Source of the DNA: Lysinibacillus odysseyi 34hs-1 = NBRC 100172
GTDB lineage: Bacteria; Bacillota; Bacilli; Bacillales_A; Planococcaceae
Length of the DNA stretch: 64,000 nucleotides
Direction: 5' to 3'
Assembly (NCBI RefSeq): GCF_001591965.1
Contig: NZ_BCVX01000002.1
Coordinates: 186,001 to 250,000 of the forward strand
Shown piece after piece: positions 37,701 through 46,931 of this stretch. The notes beneath the pieces were generated by a model. The model was not told the origin of the DNA and did not search any database. It saw only the letters and a program-made list of their open reading frames with translations. The translations under genes were made by a program, and so were the position numbers. Numbering within the stretch: position 1 is the first letter of the stretch; each line of letters starts with the position of its first letter.

Positions 37701-37990
37701 CGAATCCTCCCCTTTCGTTTCTTTTTAGTATTACTGCGCTCCTAGTAATTTATGCAGCGACGGACAAGCCAGTTTAAGCAAAAATGCCCTTTCCCAAAAA
37801 TAACAGCATCGAAAAGTTTACTTTTTTCACATACTATAGAAAAGCGTAAAGCAAGTTAATCAGCACACAGGCGGCGGCTTCTAAAAAAATAGCAAACAGC
37901 TTGAGACGTTGCAAGAGCGTCAGCGACGAAGCGGCTCAGGGACCTTCTTCAGGAAAGCATCCGCCGATACAGTAATCAGCAGTCTAAAAG
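37701..37990. other. Gap with a possible degenerate dispersed repeat
   Basis: No gene is seen. Around 37870-37975 is a GC-rich stretch (GCGTCAGCGACGAAGCGG and GGAAAGCATCCGCC) unlike the AT-rich flanks. It resembles the imperfect palindromic intergenic repeats common in Bacillaceae genomes. Confidence 0.35.
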
Positions 37991-38032
37991 AAAAAGCCAT
38001 AGCATAAACAGTTTCCTGTTTTTTGCTATGGC
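37991..38032 (-). terminator. Terminator of the GGDEF-EAL gene
   Basis: GCCATAGCA...AACAG (from 37996) pairs with CTGTT...TGCTATGGC (38016-38032). The minus strand ends in TTTTTCTTTT. Confidence 0.88.
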
Positions 38033-38105
38033 ACAATCTCTTTTGATAAGTTTTTTCAGTATCGCCAAAAATGTCAATTCCTTTGGCCTTCAGTACAGCC
38101 TTCTA

Positions 38106-39737
38106 TTAGGGCATTAAGTATTGACTAATAATTTTTTCGACGGGCAGCGGTTTATCATACAGATAGCCCTGTACTTTTTTACATTGCAGGCTGCTTAAAA
38201 ATTTCTCCTGGTCTTCCCGTTCCACTCCTTCTGCTATCACTTCTAATCCAAGGCTATGGGAAAGGGAAATAATCGCTTCAATAATCGCTTCATTTTTTTT
38301 ATCCTTTTCGATATCAGCGATAAACGATTGATCAATCTTAATGATGTCAATTGGATAGGTTTTTAAATAACTCAGCGAGGAATAGCCGGTTCCAAAATCA
38401 TCTACCGATACGTAGACACCTATCTTTTTAAGCTTTTGCAGTGCAAGTGTAGTTTCCTCTACGTTCGTCATGGAGCTTTCTGTAATTTCCAGCTCTAATA
38501 GAGCAGGGTCCAGCTCATAGCGCTTGATCAACTGTTCAATCTTGCTCACAAAGTCAGCTTGTCTAAATTGCTTTGGTGAAATATTAACAGCAATTCGGAC
38601 AGGCCGGTACCCTTTTTCACGCCACTCCTTCATATACTCGCCAACTTTTTCTAACACCCAGTCACCGATTTCTATTATGAGACCTGAGGATTCTGCGAGC
38701 GGAATAAATTGGCCGGGTGACACAAAACCGAACTTCCGATTGTGCCAGCGTATCAATGCCTCAAAACTATTGCTTCTTTTTGATTGTAAATCAATCTGTG
38801 GCTGGAAATGGATCGATAGCTCCTCCAATTCAATGGCTCTCCGCAAATGGGCCTCCAATAAGGCTTCATTCGGAAATACTTGATTCATCTCTTTTTGATA
38901 GAAGCTATAATGGTTTCTGCCGTGGTTCTTCACATAAAATAACGCCTGGTCTGCATGATGCAGCATTGTATCTAATTGCGGGATTTGCTCGGCAATACTG
39001 ATCGCAATACCGATAGAAGCCGTAACGTAATAATCTTGCTGCTCGACAACAATCGGTCTTTTTAACAGCTGCAAAATATGCGCCGCCAGCCTCTCCACTT
39101 CTTCTCTTTCCTGATAGTGGTAGGTGAAGACAAATTCATCACCGTTATAGCGGAACACCTCACACTGGTTACTGCGCAATCCTTTAAACCAGCTGCTGAT
39201 AACTGCAAGCATCCCATCTGCCATAGGTTTTCCTAATGACTCATTAAATTTTTTAAAGCGATCCAGATTAACGATAAGAAGGGCTGTATGGAGCTCCTTC
39301 TTTTCCTCCATCATCAGTTCCCATCCTTCTTGCAGGGCACGCCGGTTCAATAAGCCAGTTAATTCATCCTCATAGGCAATTTGCTCATGAGCAGCAATCG
39401 ACCGCAGCACGATAAAAAGCAATCGTTCATCATTTATTGTCAATTCCTGTGTATAACAAGCATATTGCTTTCCGGATTGAATAGTTATGTATTGAACTAT
39501 TCGGCTTTCTTCTTCAATGAAGGTATGGATCACTTGCCAATCCGCTATGCCGAAAAATGTTTCTGCATCAACATGCTTCTCGGCAAAATGGCCAAACAAC
39601 CGGATAGCCCTTTCATTTATCTCTTCAACGGTATAGCCGCATTTTACTTTTTTCAACATTACAACAGCATCGAATGGATTTAGTCGAATGATTTGCTGCA
39701 AAGCTTGCTCTCTCTCTTCTGCTATGATTCCTATCAC
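38106..39737 (-). CDS. GGDEF-EAL cyclic-di-GMP protein, probable phosphodiesterase
   Basis: About 543 residues, no transmembrane helix. A PAS-like N-terminus (to ~120) precedes a GGDEF domain (about 125-285) whose signature is degenerate (YNGDEF, so GGDEF becomes NGDEF) and an EAL domain (about 295-540). The EAL domain keeps the residues needed for c-di-GMP hydrolysis: FEALIRW, NISPKQF, LEITES, DDFGTGYSSL, KIDQSFI, AEGVE and VQGYLY. I infer an active phosphodiesterase with a GTP-sensing or weak cyclase domain. The GTG at 39737 follows GGGAGGA with 6-nt spacing; longer in-frame starts lack a ribosome binding site. It follows ppk by only 93 bp with no terminator between. Confidence 0.88.
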   Translation of the reverse strand: MIGIIAEEREQALQQIIRLNPFDAVVMLKKVKCGYTVEEINERAIRLFGHFAEKHVDAETFFGIADWQVIHTFIEEESRIVQYITIQSGKQYACYTQELTINDERLLFIVLRSIAAHEQIAYEDELTGLLNRRALQEGWELMMEEKKELHTALLIVNLDRFKKFNESLGKPMADGMLAVISSWFKGLRSNQCEVFRYNGDEFVFTYHYQEREEVERLAAHILQLLKRPIVVEQQDYYVTASIGIAISIAEQIPQLDTMLHHADQALFYVKNHGRNHYSFYQKEMNQVFPNEALLEAHLRRAIELEELSIHFQPQIDLQSKRSNSFEALIRWHNRKFGFVSPGQFIPLAESSGLIIEIGDWVLEKVGEYMKEWREKGYRPVRIAVNISPKQFRQADFVSKIEQLIKRYELDPALLELEITESSMTNVEETTLALQKLKKIGVYVSVDDFGTGYSSLSYLKTYPIDIIKIDQSFIADIEKDKKNEAIIEAIISLSHSLGLEVIAEGVEREDQEKFLSSLQCKKVQGYLYDKPLPVEKIISQYLMP

Positions 39738-39830
39738 TTCGGATCCTCCCATCCAACAATCATCCTGATGCCTTCCATTTCCATTAGCTAACAACTTGGC
39801 AATGGTATTACATCTTATACAGCCATTATT

Positions 39831-42008
39831 CTACTCTTCAACAGGCTCACCGATTGCCTCTTGAAGGAAAATTTCCTGGCTGTTGATTTTCTTGTCGCTA
39901 TTATGATCTTCTTTATAGTGATATTTCCCATTTGAGTCCTGTATACGTGCCTTTTGATTGTCCTGCAGCTGTAGCTCCATAATGCGCTGAATTCGTTTTT
40001 TAATATCAAGCGAATACACAGGAAACAAAATTTCTACCCGCTTAATCATATTCCGCGTCATCATATCCGCCGAAGATAAAAAAACTTTATTTTCACCATT
40101 ATGATGGAACCAATAAATGCGAGAATGCTCCAAGAAACGCCCCACGATGGAAGTCACGGTAATATTTTCGCTGATTCCCGGGATACCCGGTCGCAAACAG
40201 CATATTCCCCGTATAATCATCTCTACCTTCACGCCAGCAATCGATGCCTCATATAGCTTCATCATCAAATCTTTATCCGTCAAAGAATTCATCTTTACCC
40301 GAATAAAACCATTACCATATTTTTTATGGCATGCAATCTCTTCATCGATCAGACGAATAAACTCATCCCTAATATCAAATGGCGCTACAACGATATGATG
40401 AAATTGCGGCTTTTCTGTATAGCCGCTTAAATAATTAAAGAAATTCGTCGCATCGATGCCAAACTCCTTGTTGGAAGTAATAATAGCCATATCTGTATAA
40501 ACCTTTGCCGTAGCATCATTATAATTTCCCGTTCCAAGATGGACAAACCGTTCTATTTTCTCCTGACGGCGCCGAACAACGAGCGTAATTTTGGAATGTG
40601 TCTTTAAATTGTTCATTCCATAAATGACAAGACAACCTGCCTGCTCTAATAGCTTTGCCCAATGGACATTATTTTCCTCATCAAAACGCGCCTTCAACTC
40701 CACCAGCACTGTCACTTGTTTGCCATTCTCAGCAGCCTGCTTGAGTGCTTGAATGATTGGAGAATTTCCGCTTACACGATATAATGTCTGTTTAATCGCC
40801 AGAACAGACGGATCACTTGCTGCTTCTGTAATGAAGTCAACAATCGGTACGAACGATTCATACGGATGATGGAAGAACAAATCCTGGGTTAATGCCTTTT
40901 CGAATATATCTTCATCTGACCCTAGATCAAGCGGCGGCTGCGAAATGAAGCTTTCATATTCAAGATGTTCACGCCCTACAGAAATTGTCTTTACAAAAGA
41001 GAATATGAATGTAAGGTCGAGCGGACCGTCTATCCGAAAGACATCCGATTCGCTGATTTCGAATTCATCAAGTAAATAAGCCAGCACTTCTTCATTCATT
41101 TCACCATCTCGTACTTCAAGGCGCGAACCGACTCCCCATTTTCTTTTTTTCAATTCCTTTTCAATTTCGGAAAGCAGATCCTGTGCTCCTTCCTCATGAA
41201 TCGTTAAATCTGCATTACGTGTTAAGCGGAATGCCTGGGAGGACTTTACCTTATAACCATAAAATAAGCGGTCAATATGACTTGTAATCACATCTTCCAA
41301 CAAGACAAATATCGTTTCCCCTTCGTTCGACGGTACTTTAATAAACCGGTCCAATACAGACGGCACCTGTACGATAGCCACACGGTCGGAACTTTCTCCG
41401 TCCGCCTGATTGCTTTCCAGACGGACAAGAAGATTCAATGTTTTACCAAGCAATGTTGGAAACGGGCGATAGGCATCTACTGCCACCGGTGTCAATACAG
41501 GGAAGATGGTTTCTTCAAACAGTTCATTAATGTATTGCTTTTGTTCTATCGACAAATATTTGAAATCCTTTATATGAATATTTTCCTTCGGCAGGCACTC
41601 ATCCACTAGAAAACGGTATACTTCTGTTTGCCGGCGAACAAGTGCCTGTGTACGTTCTGCAATCTTTGTCAGCTGCTCTTTAGGTGTTAGGCCGGATTTA
41701 TTCTCAGGCTTATGGAATCCCGCTCTGATCTGATCCTGGAGACCTGCCACACGTACCATAAAAAATTCATCTAAATTAGAGCTGAAAATTGCGAGAAACT
41801 TCAAACGTTCAAGAAGCGGATTATTTATATCCTCCGCTTCCTCCAGTACACGCTCATTAAAGGCTAGCCAGCTAAGTTCGCGGTTATTATAATATTGAGG
41901 CTTTGCAATTTCATCGAGCAAGGCTGTAGGTTCAAAATCGGTTGCAGCTGTCTCCGTAAGTCCCGGATTCAAGTATGCGTTTTGAAGCTCTTCAAAATTG
42001 ATTGTCAT
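39831..42008 (-). CDS. ppk: Polyphosphate kinase 1
   Basis: About 725 residues. Polyphosphate kinase that makes polyphosphate from ATP at the membrane. The N-terminus (YYNRELSWLAFNERVLEEAE) and the catalytic region with the phosphorylated His (FVHLGTGNYND) are clear, as are the ATP-site Arg/Lys segments. I chose the ATG at 42008, since it overlaps the ppx stop (ATGA) and has AAAGGTGG 8 nt upstream. It forms an operon with ppx; the opposed activities suggest tight control of polyphosphate level. Confidence 0.96.
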   Translation of the reverse strand: MTINFEELQNAYLNPGLTETAATDFEPTALLDEIAKPQYYNNRELSWLAFNERVLEEAEDINNPLLERLKFLAIFSSNLDEFFMVRVAGLQDQIRAGFHKPENKSGLTPKEQLTKIAERTQALVRRQTEVYRFLVDECLPKENIHIKDFKYLSIEQKQYINELFEETIFPVLTPVAVDAYRPFPTLLGKTLNLLVRLESNQADGESSDRVAIVQVPSVLDRFIKVPSNEGETIFVLLEDVITSHIDRLFYGYKVKSSQAFRLTRNADLTIHEEGAQDLLSEIEKELKKRKWGVGSRLEVRDGEMNEEVLAYLLDEFEISESDVFRIDGPLDLTFIFSFVKTISVGREHLEYESFISQPPLDLGSDEDIFEKALTQDLFFHHPYESFVPIVDFITEAASDPSVLAIKQTLYRVSGNSPIIQALKQAAENGKQVTVLVELKARFDEENNVHWAKLLEQAGCLVIYGMNNLKTHSKITLVVRRRQEKIERFVHLGTGNYNDATAKVYTDMAIITSNKEFGIDATNFFNYLSGYTEKPQFHHIVVAPFDIRDEFIRLIDEEIACHKKYGNGFIRVKMNSLTDKDLMMKLYEASIAGVKVEMIIRGICCLRPGIPGISENITVTSIVGRFLEHSRIYWFHHNGENKVFLSSADMMTRNMIKRVEILFPVYSLDIKKRIQRIMELQLQDNQKARIQDSNGKYHYKEDHNSDKKINSQEIFLQEAIGEPVEE

Positions 42009-43552
42009 ACCTCTTTCCACCTTTCTTCTTTGAAATGGATCTGTACCTCACGTTTAAATACACGTTCAATATGTTTTTTTGTCTTTTCTGCCTGATAAAT
42101 TTCAGCGATAGCGCTTCCTTTTACAATGATATTCACATGAATAACCCCGTCAGCCATCTCAACTGTTACCTGTCTTGTAACGTTTCGTTTGGAGACATTC
42201 AGGGCATAGACGAATTTCAATAATGCGCCGAATTCCCTTAATTTCTTCCATTCCTCCCTCGTCAGCCACGTTTCAAAAGGAGCTGAAAAACGACGAAAAT
42301 AGTCACGGTTTTTATAGGAGGCCAATAATGCCAGCTTGATCCGGCCAATATGGTTCATCCCGGCGATGGATTGGTTTGACAGCAGGTAAAACGTATGCTG
42401 GCTGGAAGAATCAAGCTCGATATACTCACCAATTGAAAATACCTTCGCTGCGCGCTGGATTAGTTTTAAATCCTCTTCTTGATAGGTGAACAGCTCCAAG
42501 TCACAGCATTCGCGGTACAGCTGACCGCTTAATCGGTGAAGGGTATTCATTTCCTCCTCTGAACGGCCATATTCAAATGCAAACCGTTTGGCATTTTCCG
42601 CAAAGACATTGTACTTATCAAACGCTTTCGCATCTTCCTGTAACACCTTATTAATAATCAGGCCTTCTCTTAGCCCTTTTTTGCTCAATTGAAAGCTATC
42701 GGTCCCTACCACATCCATCAGCGTCGTAAATACTTCCAGCGCCGGCACGATAATATCAGCTCGATCTGTCGATAGCCCGTCCAATTGTTTTAGCTGTTCA
42801 AAAGTCATTTTGCCAAGGTTTCTCTTTAGTGCCAGCAGATCCGGTTTATGCATTTCATAATGATGGACACCTGAAATCGGATAATCGATTTGCTGCTGAT
42901 GGATCTGCGCCACATTTCTTGCGCTTCCGCCAATGGCAATAATGGGTAGTCCGACTTCCCGAATCCACCCAAGCGTCTCAAATTGTTCCCTCACATACGC
43001 GTGCAGGGCTTGCCGTTCTTCTTCATTAATAACGGAACCGCCAACAAATTTTTGTTTCAAGCTTACAGTACCAAAAGGGAAGCTGTAGGTTTTTTGCAGC
43101 TTTTTATTTTTAAACAATGTTATTTCTGTAGAACCGCCGCCTATATCGATCGTGACAGCAGAAGGGGTGTCCATAGAATTGACTACTGCCAAAAAACCAA
43201 AATAGGCTTCTTCCTCTTCGGAAAGGATATCCAGCTCTATACCGGTTTCTTTTTTCATACGCTCTACAATTTCATCCTTATTAATCGCCTGGCGTATTGC
43301 AGCTGTTGCGGCCGCCAGAATATTGGTTACCTCATAGTCCGCCAATATTTGCTTAAAAGATAAAAGCGTCTGTGATAGAAGACGGATGCCTTCTTCGCTC
43401 ATTTCACCGGATGGCAGTAAATATGTGCGCAGCCGTGCTACTGTTTTAATATTGCCGAATTCATGAAGTCCTTCCTTTTTGTCATATTTATATAAAACAA
43501 GCCGAATTGTATTTGAGCCAATGTCAATAATAGCTGTTTTTAACCTATTCAT
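42005..43552 (-). CDS. ppx: Exopolyphosphatase / guanosine pentaphosphatase-type protein
   Basis: About 515 residues. The N-terminal ASKHA fold holds the phosphate-binding motifs IDIGSNTIRLVLY (about 8-20), IDIGGGSTEIT and AIGGSARN; the C-terminal half is an HD-like helical domain. It would degrade polyphosphate from the ends and perhaps act on pppGpp. I placed the start at the ATG at 43552, where homologues start; the upstream extension is unlike the family. It overlaps ppk by 4 nt. Confidence 0.93.
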   Translation of the reverse strand: MNRLKTAIIDIGSNTIRLVLYKYDKKEGLHEFGNIKTVARLRTYLLPSGEMSEEGIRLLSQTLLSFKQILADYEVTNILAAATAAIRQAINKDEIVERMKKETGIELDILSEEEEAYFGFLAVVNSMDTPSAVTIDIGGGSTEITLFKNKKLQKTYSFPFGTVSLKQKFVGGSVINEEERQALHAYVREQFETLGWIREVGLPIIAIGGSARNVAQIHQQQIDYPISGVHHYEMHKPDLLALKRNLGKMTFEQLKQLDGLSTDRADIIVPALEVFTTLMDVVGTDSFQLSKKGLREGLIINKVLQEDAKAFDKYNVFAENAKRFAFEYGRSEEEMNTLHRLSGQLYRECCDLELFTYQEEDLKLIQRAAKVFSIGEYIELDSSSQHTFYLLSNQSIAGMNHIGRIKLALLASYKNRDYFRRFSAPFETWLTREEWKKLREFGALLKFVYALNVSKRNVTRQVTVEMADGVIHVNIIVKGSAIAEIYQAEKTKKHIERVFKREVQIHFKEERWKEV

Positions 43553-43701
43553 CAGATTCACTTCTTTCTCTCCATATTCAGCGACACAGCTATCCATTAA
43601 CATTCATCCCATTTTTTTGTCTATCAAATAAAAACTCTCTATGCCTGCTCGTTTACTATAGAGTTCCAAAGCCGCACCCTTTTGCAGTTTTTTTCTTTGC
43701 C

Positions 43702-43738
43702 AAAAAAAGCCGGAATACCATAATAGCACCCGACTTTT
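43702..43738 (-). terminator. Terminator of cheV
   Basis: On the minus strand AAAGTCGG pairs with CCGGCTTT (one wobble), followed by a T-run. It lies about 35 nt after the cheV stop. Confidence 0.75.
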
Positions 43739-43773
43739 CCTTTTATATTTCCCTAATTTACAGGCGCTGTTAT

Positions 43774-44682
43774 TTAGAGAATCAATTGATCCATGCGTAA
43801 AATAAGCTCTGCAATTTCCGGTTTGGAAATTTGGTCCTCTGCACCTACCTCTTCACCTTTATGGCGAAGGTCATCTGTAATCAGGCTTGAGAAAATAATG
43901 ACCGGCAATTTTTCCAAATCCGGATGTGTTTTAATTTTTTTTGTTAAGTGATGTCCGTCCATTTGAGGCATTTCAACATCTGTCACAACTAGCTGCACAT
44001 GGTTTTCAATTTTTTTATCCGCCTTTACAAGCGCTTCTAAATAATCATAGGCATCACGGCCATTTTCAAAGAAATCTACATTTGCATAGCCCGCTTCCGA
44101 CATTGTATCAAAGAGAAGCTTACGTAGTAGCGGTGAATCCTCTGCTACTACAATTTTCTTTTCAGAACGATCGCGTTTCCCTAGTTTTTTTACTGCCTCG
44201 ATACTAATACTAGAGGCCGGATTAATATCAACCATAATTCGTTCGAAATCAAGAAGAAGAATCATTTCATTATTGTACTTTACAACACCGATAACCTGAG
44301 AAGCTCCGCCCTGATACATATCTGATGGCTTTTCAATCTGATCCCATGAAATACGGTGAATTTGTGTCACATTATCCACATGGAAGACAACACGCTGCTT
44401 ATTAAATTCCGCCACGATATATTTTTGCTGCGGATTACGCTCTGTATTCGGAATACCTAAAACCCGCAGCATATCTACTACCGGCAGCACCTCGCCACGA
44501 AGCTGTATAATCCCCTCTACATGCGGATGTGCATGAGGAATAAATGTTACATTAATCGGTTGAATAATCTCTTTTACTTTAATGACATTGATTCCAAATT
44601 TATTATTAGCGACCTCAAATTCTACTATTTCAAGCTCGTTTGTACCACTCTCTAATAAGATACCTTTGTTTTCCTTTACCAA
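43774..44682 (-). CDS. cheV: Chemotaxis coupling protein CheV
   Basis: A 302-residue protein with an N-terminal CheW domain (about 15-155, IIQLRGEVLPVVDMLRVLG) and a C-terminal response-regulator domain (about 170-300). The receiver keeps the acidic pocket (VVAEDSP), the phospho-acceptor Asp in VTDVEMPQMDG (~Asp238) and the Lys in ISKPE. It couples receptors to CheA and helps adaptation. The start is a TTG at 44682 behind GGGGCGGG; the resulting N-terminus aligns with B. subtilis CheV. Confidence 0.95.
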   Translation of the reverse strand: MVKENKGILLESGTNELEIVEFEVANNKFGINVIKVKEIIQPINVTFIPHAHPHVEGIIQLRGEVLPVVDMLRVLGIPNTERNPQQKYIVAEFNKQRVVFHVDNVTQIHRISWDQIEKPSDMYQGGASQVIGVVKYNNEMILLLDFERIMVDINPASSISIEAVKKLGKRDRSEKKIVVAEDSPLLRKLLFDTMSEAGYANVDFFENGRDAYDYLEALVKADKKIENHVQLVVTDVEMPQMDGHHLTKKIKTHPDLEKLPVIIFSSLITDDLRHKGEEVGAEDQISKPEIAELILRMDQLIL

Positions 44683-44799
44683 AACTTGCCCGCCCCTTTC
44701 GACGTTTACCTATATATACAGTAATTGTATCATAGGCAGGGCGTTTCTCCTATATTCTAATTCTACTAGTATGTGACAAAATATACTCTTTTCATTCAT

Positions 44800-44816
44800 T
44801 ATCATCTAAGATGATA
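44800..44816. promoter_or_regulatory. Perfect 17-bp palindrome upstream of cheV
   Basis: TATCATCT-A-AGATGATA lies about 120 bp before the cheV start and 50 bp after the YkwC-like gene stop. It could be an operator or a small terminator arm; it has no T-run. Confidence 0.4.
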
Positions 44817-44866
44817 GGAGTACTTTTATCTTGTTAACTTCACAAGCAGCGAGCTTTAATAACTTC

Positions 44867-45736
44867 TTATTTTTCTTTGTAGTATTGGATTAATGCCTGT
44901 GTTCCCTTTTCTCCATAGCCCCTTTTCTCCAGCTCTTCATAGAGCTCTTTTGCCAATGTCAGGCCTGGAAGCTGGAGATTCATTTTTTCAGCCTCTTCTA
45001 GAGCCACTTTCATATCCTTGATCATATGCTTTATATAGAAGCCTGGTTCTAGATCACCCTTCAGCATGCGGGGAGCCAGATTCGATAAAGACCAGGATCC
45101 TGCTGCACCTGAAGTAATCGATTTCAGTACGTCCTCCATTGAAAGACCAGCCTTTAATCCGTAAGCCATCGATTCGCATACGCCGATCATTCCTGAGGCA
45201 ATGACTATTTGATTGCACATTTTAGCGTGCTGGCCGGCACCTGCAGCTCCATGGTAAACAACATTCGTGCCGAACAGTTCGAAAATAGGGAAAAGCTGAT
45301 CAAATATTTCTTTTTCTCCTCCTACCATGATAGAGAGCGTACCGTTTTGCGCTCCAATATCCCCACCGGAGACAGGTGCGTCTATCATATGTACTTTCTT
45401 TTCCCGGCCTATTTCAAACAGTTTTTTAGCCAGGCTCGGCTCAGAAGTTGTCATATCCACCGCGATTGCACCCACCTTCGCTGCCTGGAAAATGCCGTCC
45501 TTTCCTGTAAACACTTCTTCTACATCTTTTGGATACCCTACCATTGTCAGAATAATATCCTGTCCCTCGCTTGCTTCTGCAGGCGTCTCTGCCCATTTTG
45601 CTCCTAGTTTTACAAGTTCGTCTGTTTTACTTTTTGTCCTGTTATATACTGTTACTTCATGACCAGCTTTGAGTAAATGCTTTACAATGCTTGCTCCCAT
45701 TACACCGGTACCGATAAAAGCGATATTCTTTTTCAT
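44867..45736 (-). CDS. ykwC: Beta-hydroxyacid dehydrogenase (3-hydroxyisobutyrate dehydrogenase family), YkwC-like
   Basis: A 289-residue NAD(P)-dependent oxidoreductase. The N-terminal Rossmann fold has GTGVMGASIVKHL (about 9-21). The substrate motif is DAPVSGGDIGAQNGTL (about 120-135), and the catalytic Lys lies in GQHAKMCNQ (about 170). The true substrate of this subfamily is not settled. A good AGGGAGG precedes the ATG. It is flanked by terminators, so it is probably a single-gene unit. Confidence 0.88.
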   Translation of the reverse strand: MKKNIAFIGTGVMGASIVKHLLKAGHEVTVYNRTKSKTDELVKLGAKWAETPAEASEGQDIILTMVGYPKDVEEVFTGKDGIFQAAKVGAIAVDMTTSEPSLAKKLFEIGREKKVHMIDAPVSGGDIGAQNGTLSIMVGGEKEIFDQLFPIFELFGTNVVYHGAAGAGQHAKMCNQIVIASGMIGVCESMAYGLKAGLSMEDVLKSITSGAAGSWSLSNLAPRMLKGDLEPGFYIKHMIKDMKVALEEAEKMNLQLPGLTLAKELYEELEKRGYGEKGTQALIQYYKEK

Positions 45737-45852
45737 TTTCCATTCCTCCCTTTTTTTCTTAGTGTATCAAATCTTCCGGTCAATAATTTAAAAAATTCGA
45801 ATGAATAGAAAATTTTATTTACAAGGTTACAGCATGGACTTCGTTATTTTTC

Positions 45853-45890
45853 CCCAAAAAAAGAGAGCAGCTGCTTTTCGGCATCTGCTC
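45853..45890 (-). terminator. Terminator of the Spo0E-like gene
   Basis: AGAGCAGCTGC (45863-45873) pairs with GCATCTGCTCT (45880-45890), with one mismatch. The minus strand continues into TTTTTTTGG. Confidence 0.85.
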
Positions 45891-45967
45891 TTAAGGGGGA
45901 AATGAGAATGTTGCTGTGTTCAAGAGTATTATTCCCACTATTTTTCGTCTTAAACATTTTTTAAAAT

Positions 45968-46159
45968 TTATTGGAGAAAATTTTTTTTAATAAATTCATG
46001 TTCCTTTTCTTCCGTACTCAGCATATCGTATTCATTTAGCAATTCATCAAGTCGTCTACTTAGTTGGATTGTTTTTGCATTTTGAAAGCCATGCTTCAAA
46101 CCGGATTGAATCATGAGTGTACGTGTAAGTTCTACTTGCTTTAAAATGCCTTTTTCCAT
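45968..46159 (-). CDS. Spo0E-like aspartyl-phosphate phosphatase
   Basis: A 63-residue helical-hairpin protein. The second helix carries the Spo0E signature in LSRRLDELLNEYDML (about 32-46; consensus S-x-x-L-D-x-L-I-x-x-Y). The first helix is the usual ELTRTLMIQSGLKHGF. Family members dephosphorylate Spo0A~P and so restrain sporulation. It is a monocistronic gene followed by a strong terminator. The canonical Gln after Ser is replaced by Arg, as in some paralogues, so the partner is uncertain. Confidence 0.75.
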   Translation of the reverse strand: MEKGILKQVELTRTLMIQSGLKHGFQNAKTIQLSRRLDELLNEYDMLSTEEKEHEFIKKNFLQ

Positions 46160-46227
46160 TGGTTGCCCCCCATATGAAAGTAATTATTAGTTTATTATAC
46201 GATAAATTGAATACGATGGGAAATATT

Positions 46228-46416
46228 TCATGTTCTGGGTGTTGCTAAAAATTTAAAGACTATATTTCCTCCCTGCTTTGCTTCTCCACGAAAATGTTTA
46301 AACTGTGGATCCTGAACCAGAACTTCCCTAAATGCCAAATAATCTGCCTTAGAAATCTCTACCTTTTCTATCTCGCCATTTCGCAGCTGATTTAATAAAT
46401 CTTTATATTTTTCCAC
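46228..46416 (-). CDS. Small hypothetical protein, 62 residues
   Basis: A GTG at 46416 preceded by AAGGTGG starts a 62-residue cytoplasmic protein (MEKYKDLLNQLRNGEIEKVE at the N-terminus, KQGGNIVFKFLATPRT at the C-terminus). It looks like a helical N-terminus followed by a beta-rich tail. I do not recognise the family. It lies between a Spo0E-like gene and the divergent YkvS-like gene. Codon use and the ribosome binding site support a real gene. Confidence 0.65.
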   Translation of the reverse strand: MEKYKDLLNQLRNGEIEKVEISKADYLAFREVLVQDPQFKHFRGEAKQGGNIVFKFLATPRT

Positions 46417-46663
46417 TCTTTATTCCACCTTTTCTTAAGTAACGCTCCTTTATTATACAATTGAAATACGACTGTGAGGAGAAAGAAACTGCTTTTTTTG
46501 CTAAAAATATGCCAACTAGTTCTTTCCTGATTATTCGACAGAAAAATAATCTTCCACTACAAAAAATTCTATCTTCTATAAGTAATAATTCAAAAAACTC
46601 TTTACCTTTTCCAAAAATTGAGGCACACTGTAGAGTATTAGTCGATAAAGGAGCTGACTGCTT

Positions 46664-46852
46664 GTGAAAATAGCTGAAGTTGGGAATATTGTCGAATTTA
46701 AAGACGGTCTGCAAGGACTAGTAGAAAAAGTAAATGAAAACTCTGTTATTGTCAATTTGACAATTATGGAAAACTTCCAGCACCTAGAGGTGGAAGAAAA
46801 AACCGTAGTAAACCATAAAAGATATAAAATAATGCAAAGTAAAGATGCATAA
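46664..46852 (+). CDS. ykvS: YkvS-like DUF2187 protein
   Basis: A 62-residue protein nearly all of which is a KOW/SH3-like beta-barrel (AEVGNIVEFKDGLQGLVEKV, then VVNHKRYKIM). It matches the DUF2187/YkvS family, whose function is unknown; the fold suggests RNA or protein binding. The start is a GTG at 46664 with AAGGAG 11 nt upstream. A terminator follows. Confidence 0.85.
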   Translation: MKIAEVGNIVEFKDGLQGLVEKVNENSVIVNLTIMENFQHLEVEEKTVVNHKRYKIMQSKDA

Positions 46853-46859
46853 ATGTTTT

Positions 46860-46902
46860 CACTCCTTTTCATCTTAAAAAGATGATGAAGGGGTGTTTTT
46901 TT
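46860..46902 (+). terminator. Terminator of the ykvS-like gene
   Basis: CACTCCTTTTCATCTT (46860-46875) pairs with the AGATGATGAAGGGGTG arm (46880-46895) with minor mismatch, followed by seven T. Confidence 0.88.
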
Positions 46903-46931
46903 GTTACACTGTATCAAGGAGGGAACTAGAA

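Noticed and set aside
45902-45964. 20-codon hydrophobic plus-strand frame behind AAGGGGG
   Set aside because: It lies just beside the Spo0E-like gene's terminator on the opposite strand, with no promoter; probably chance.
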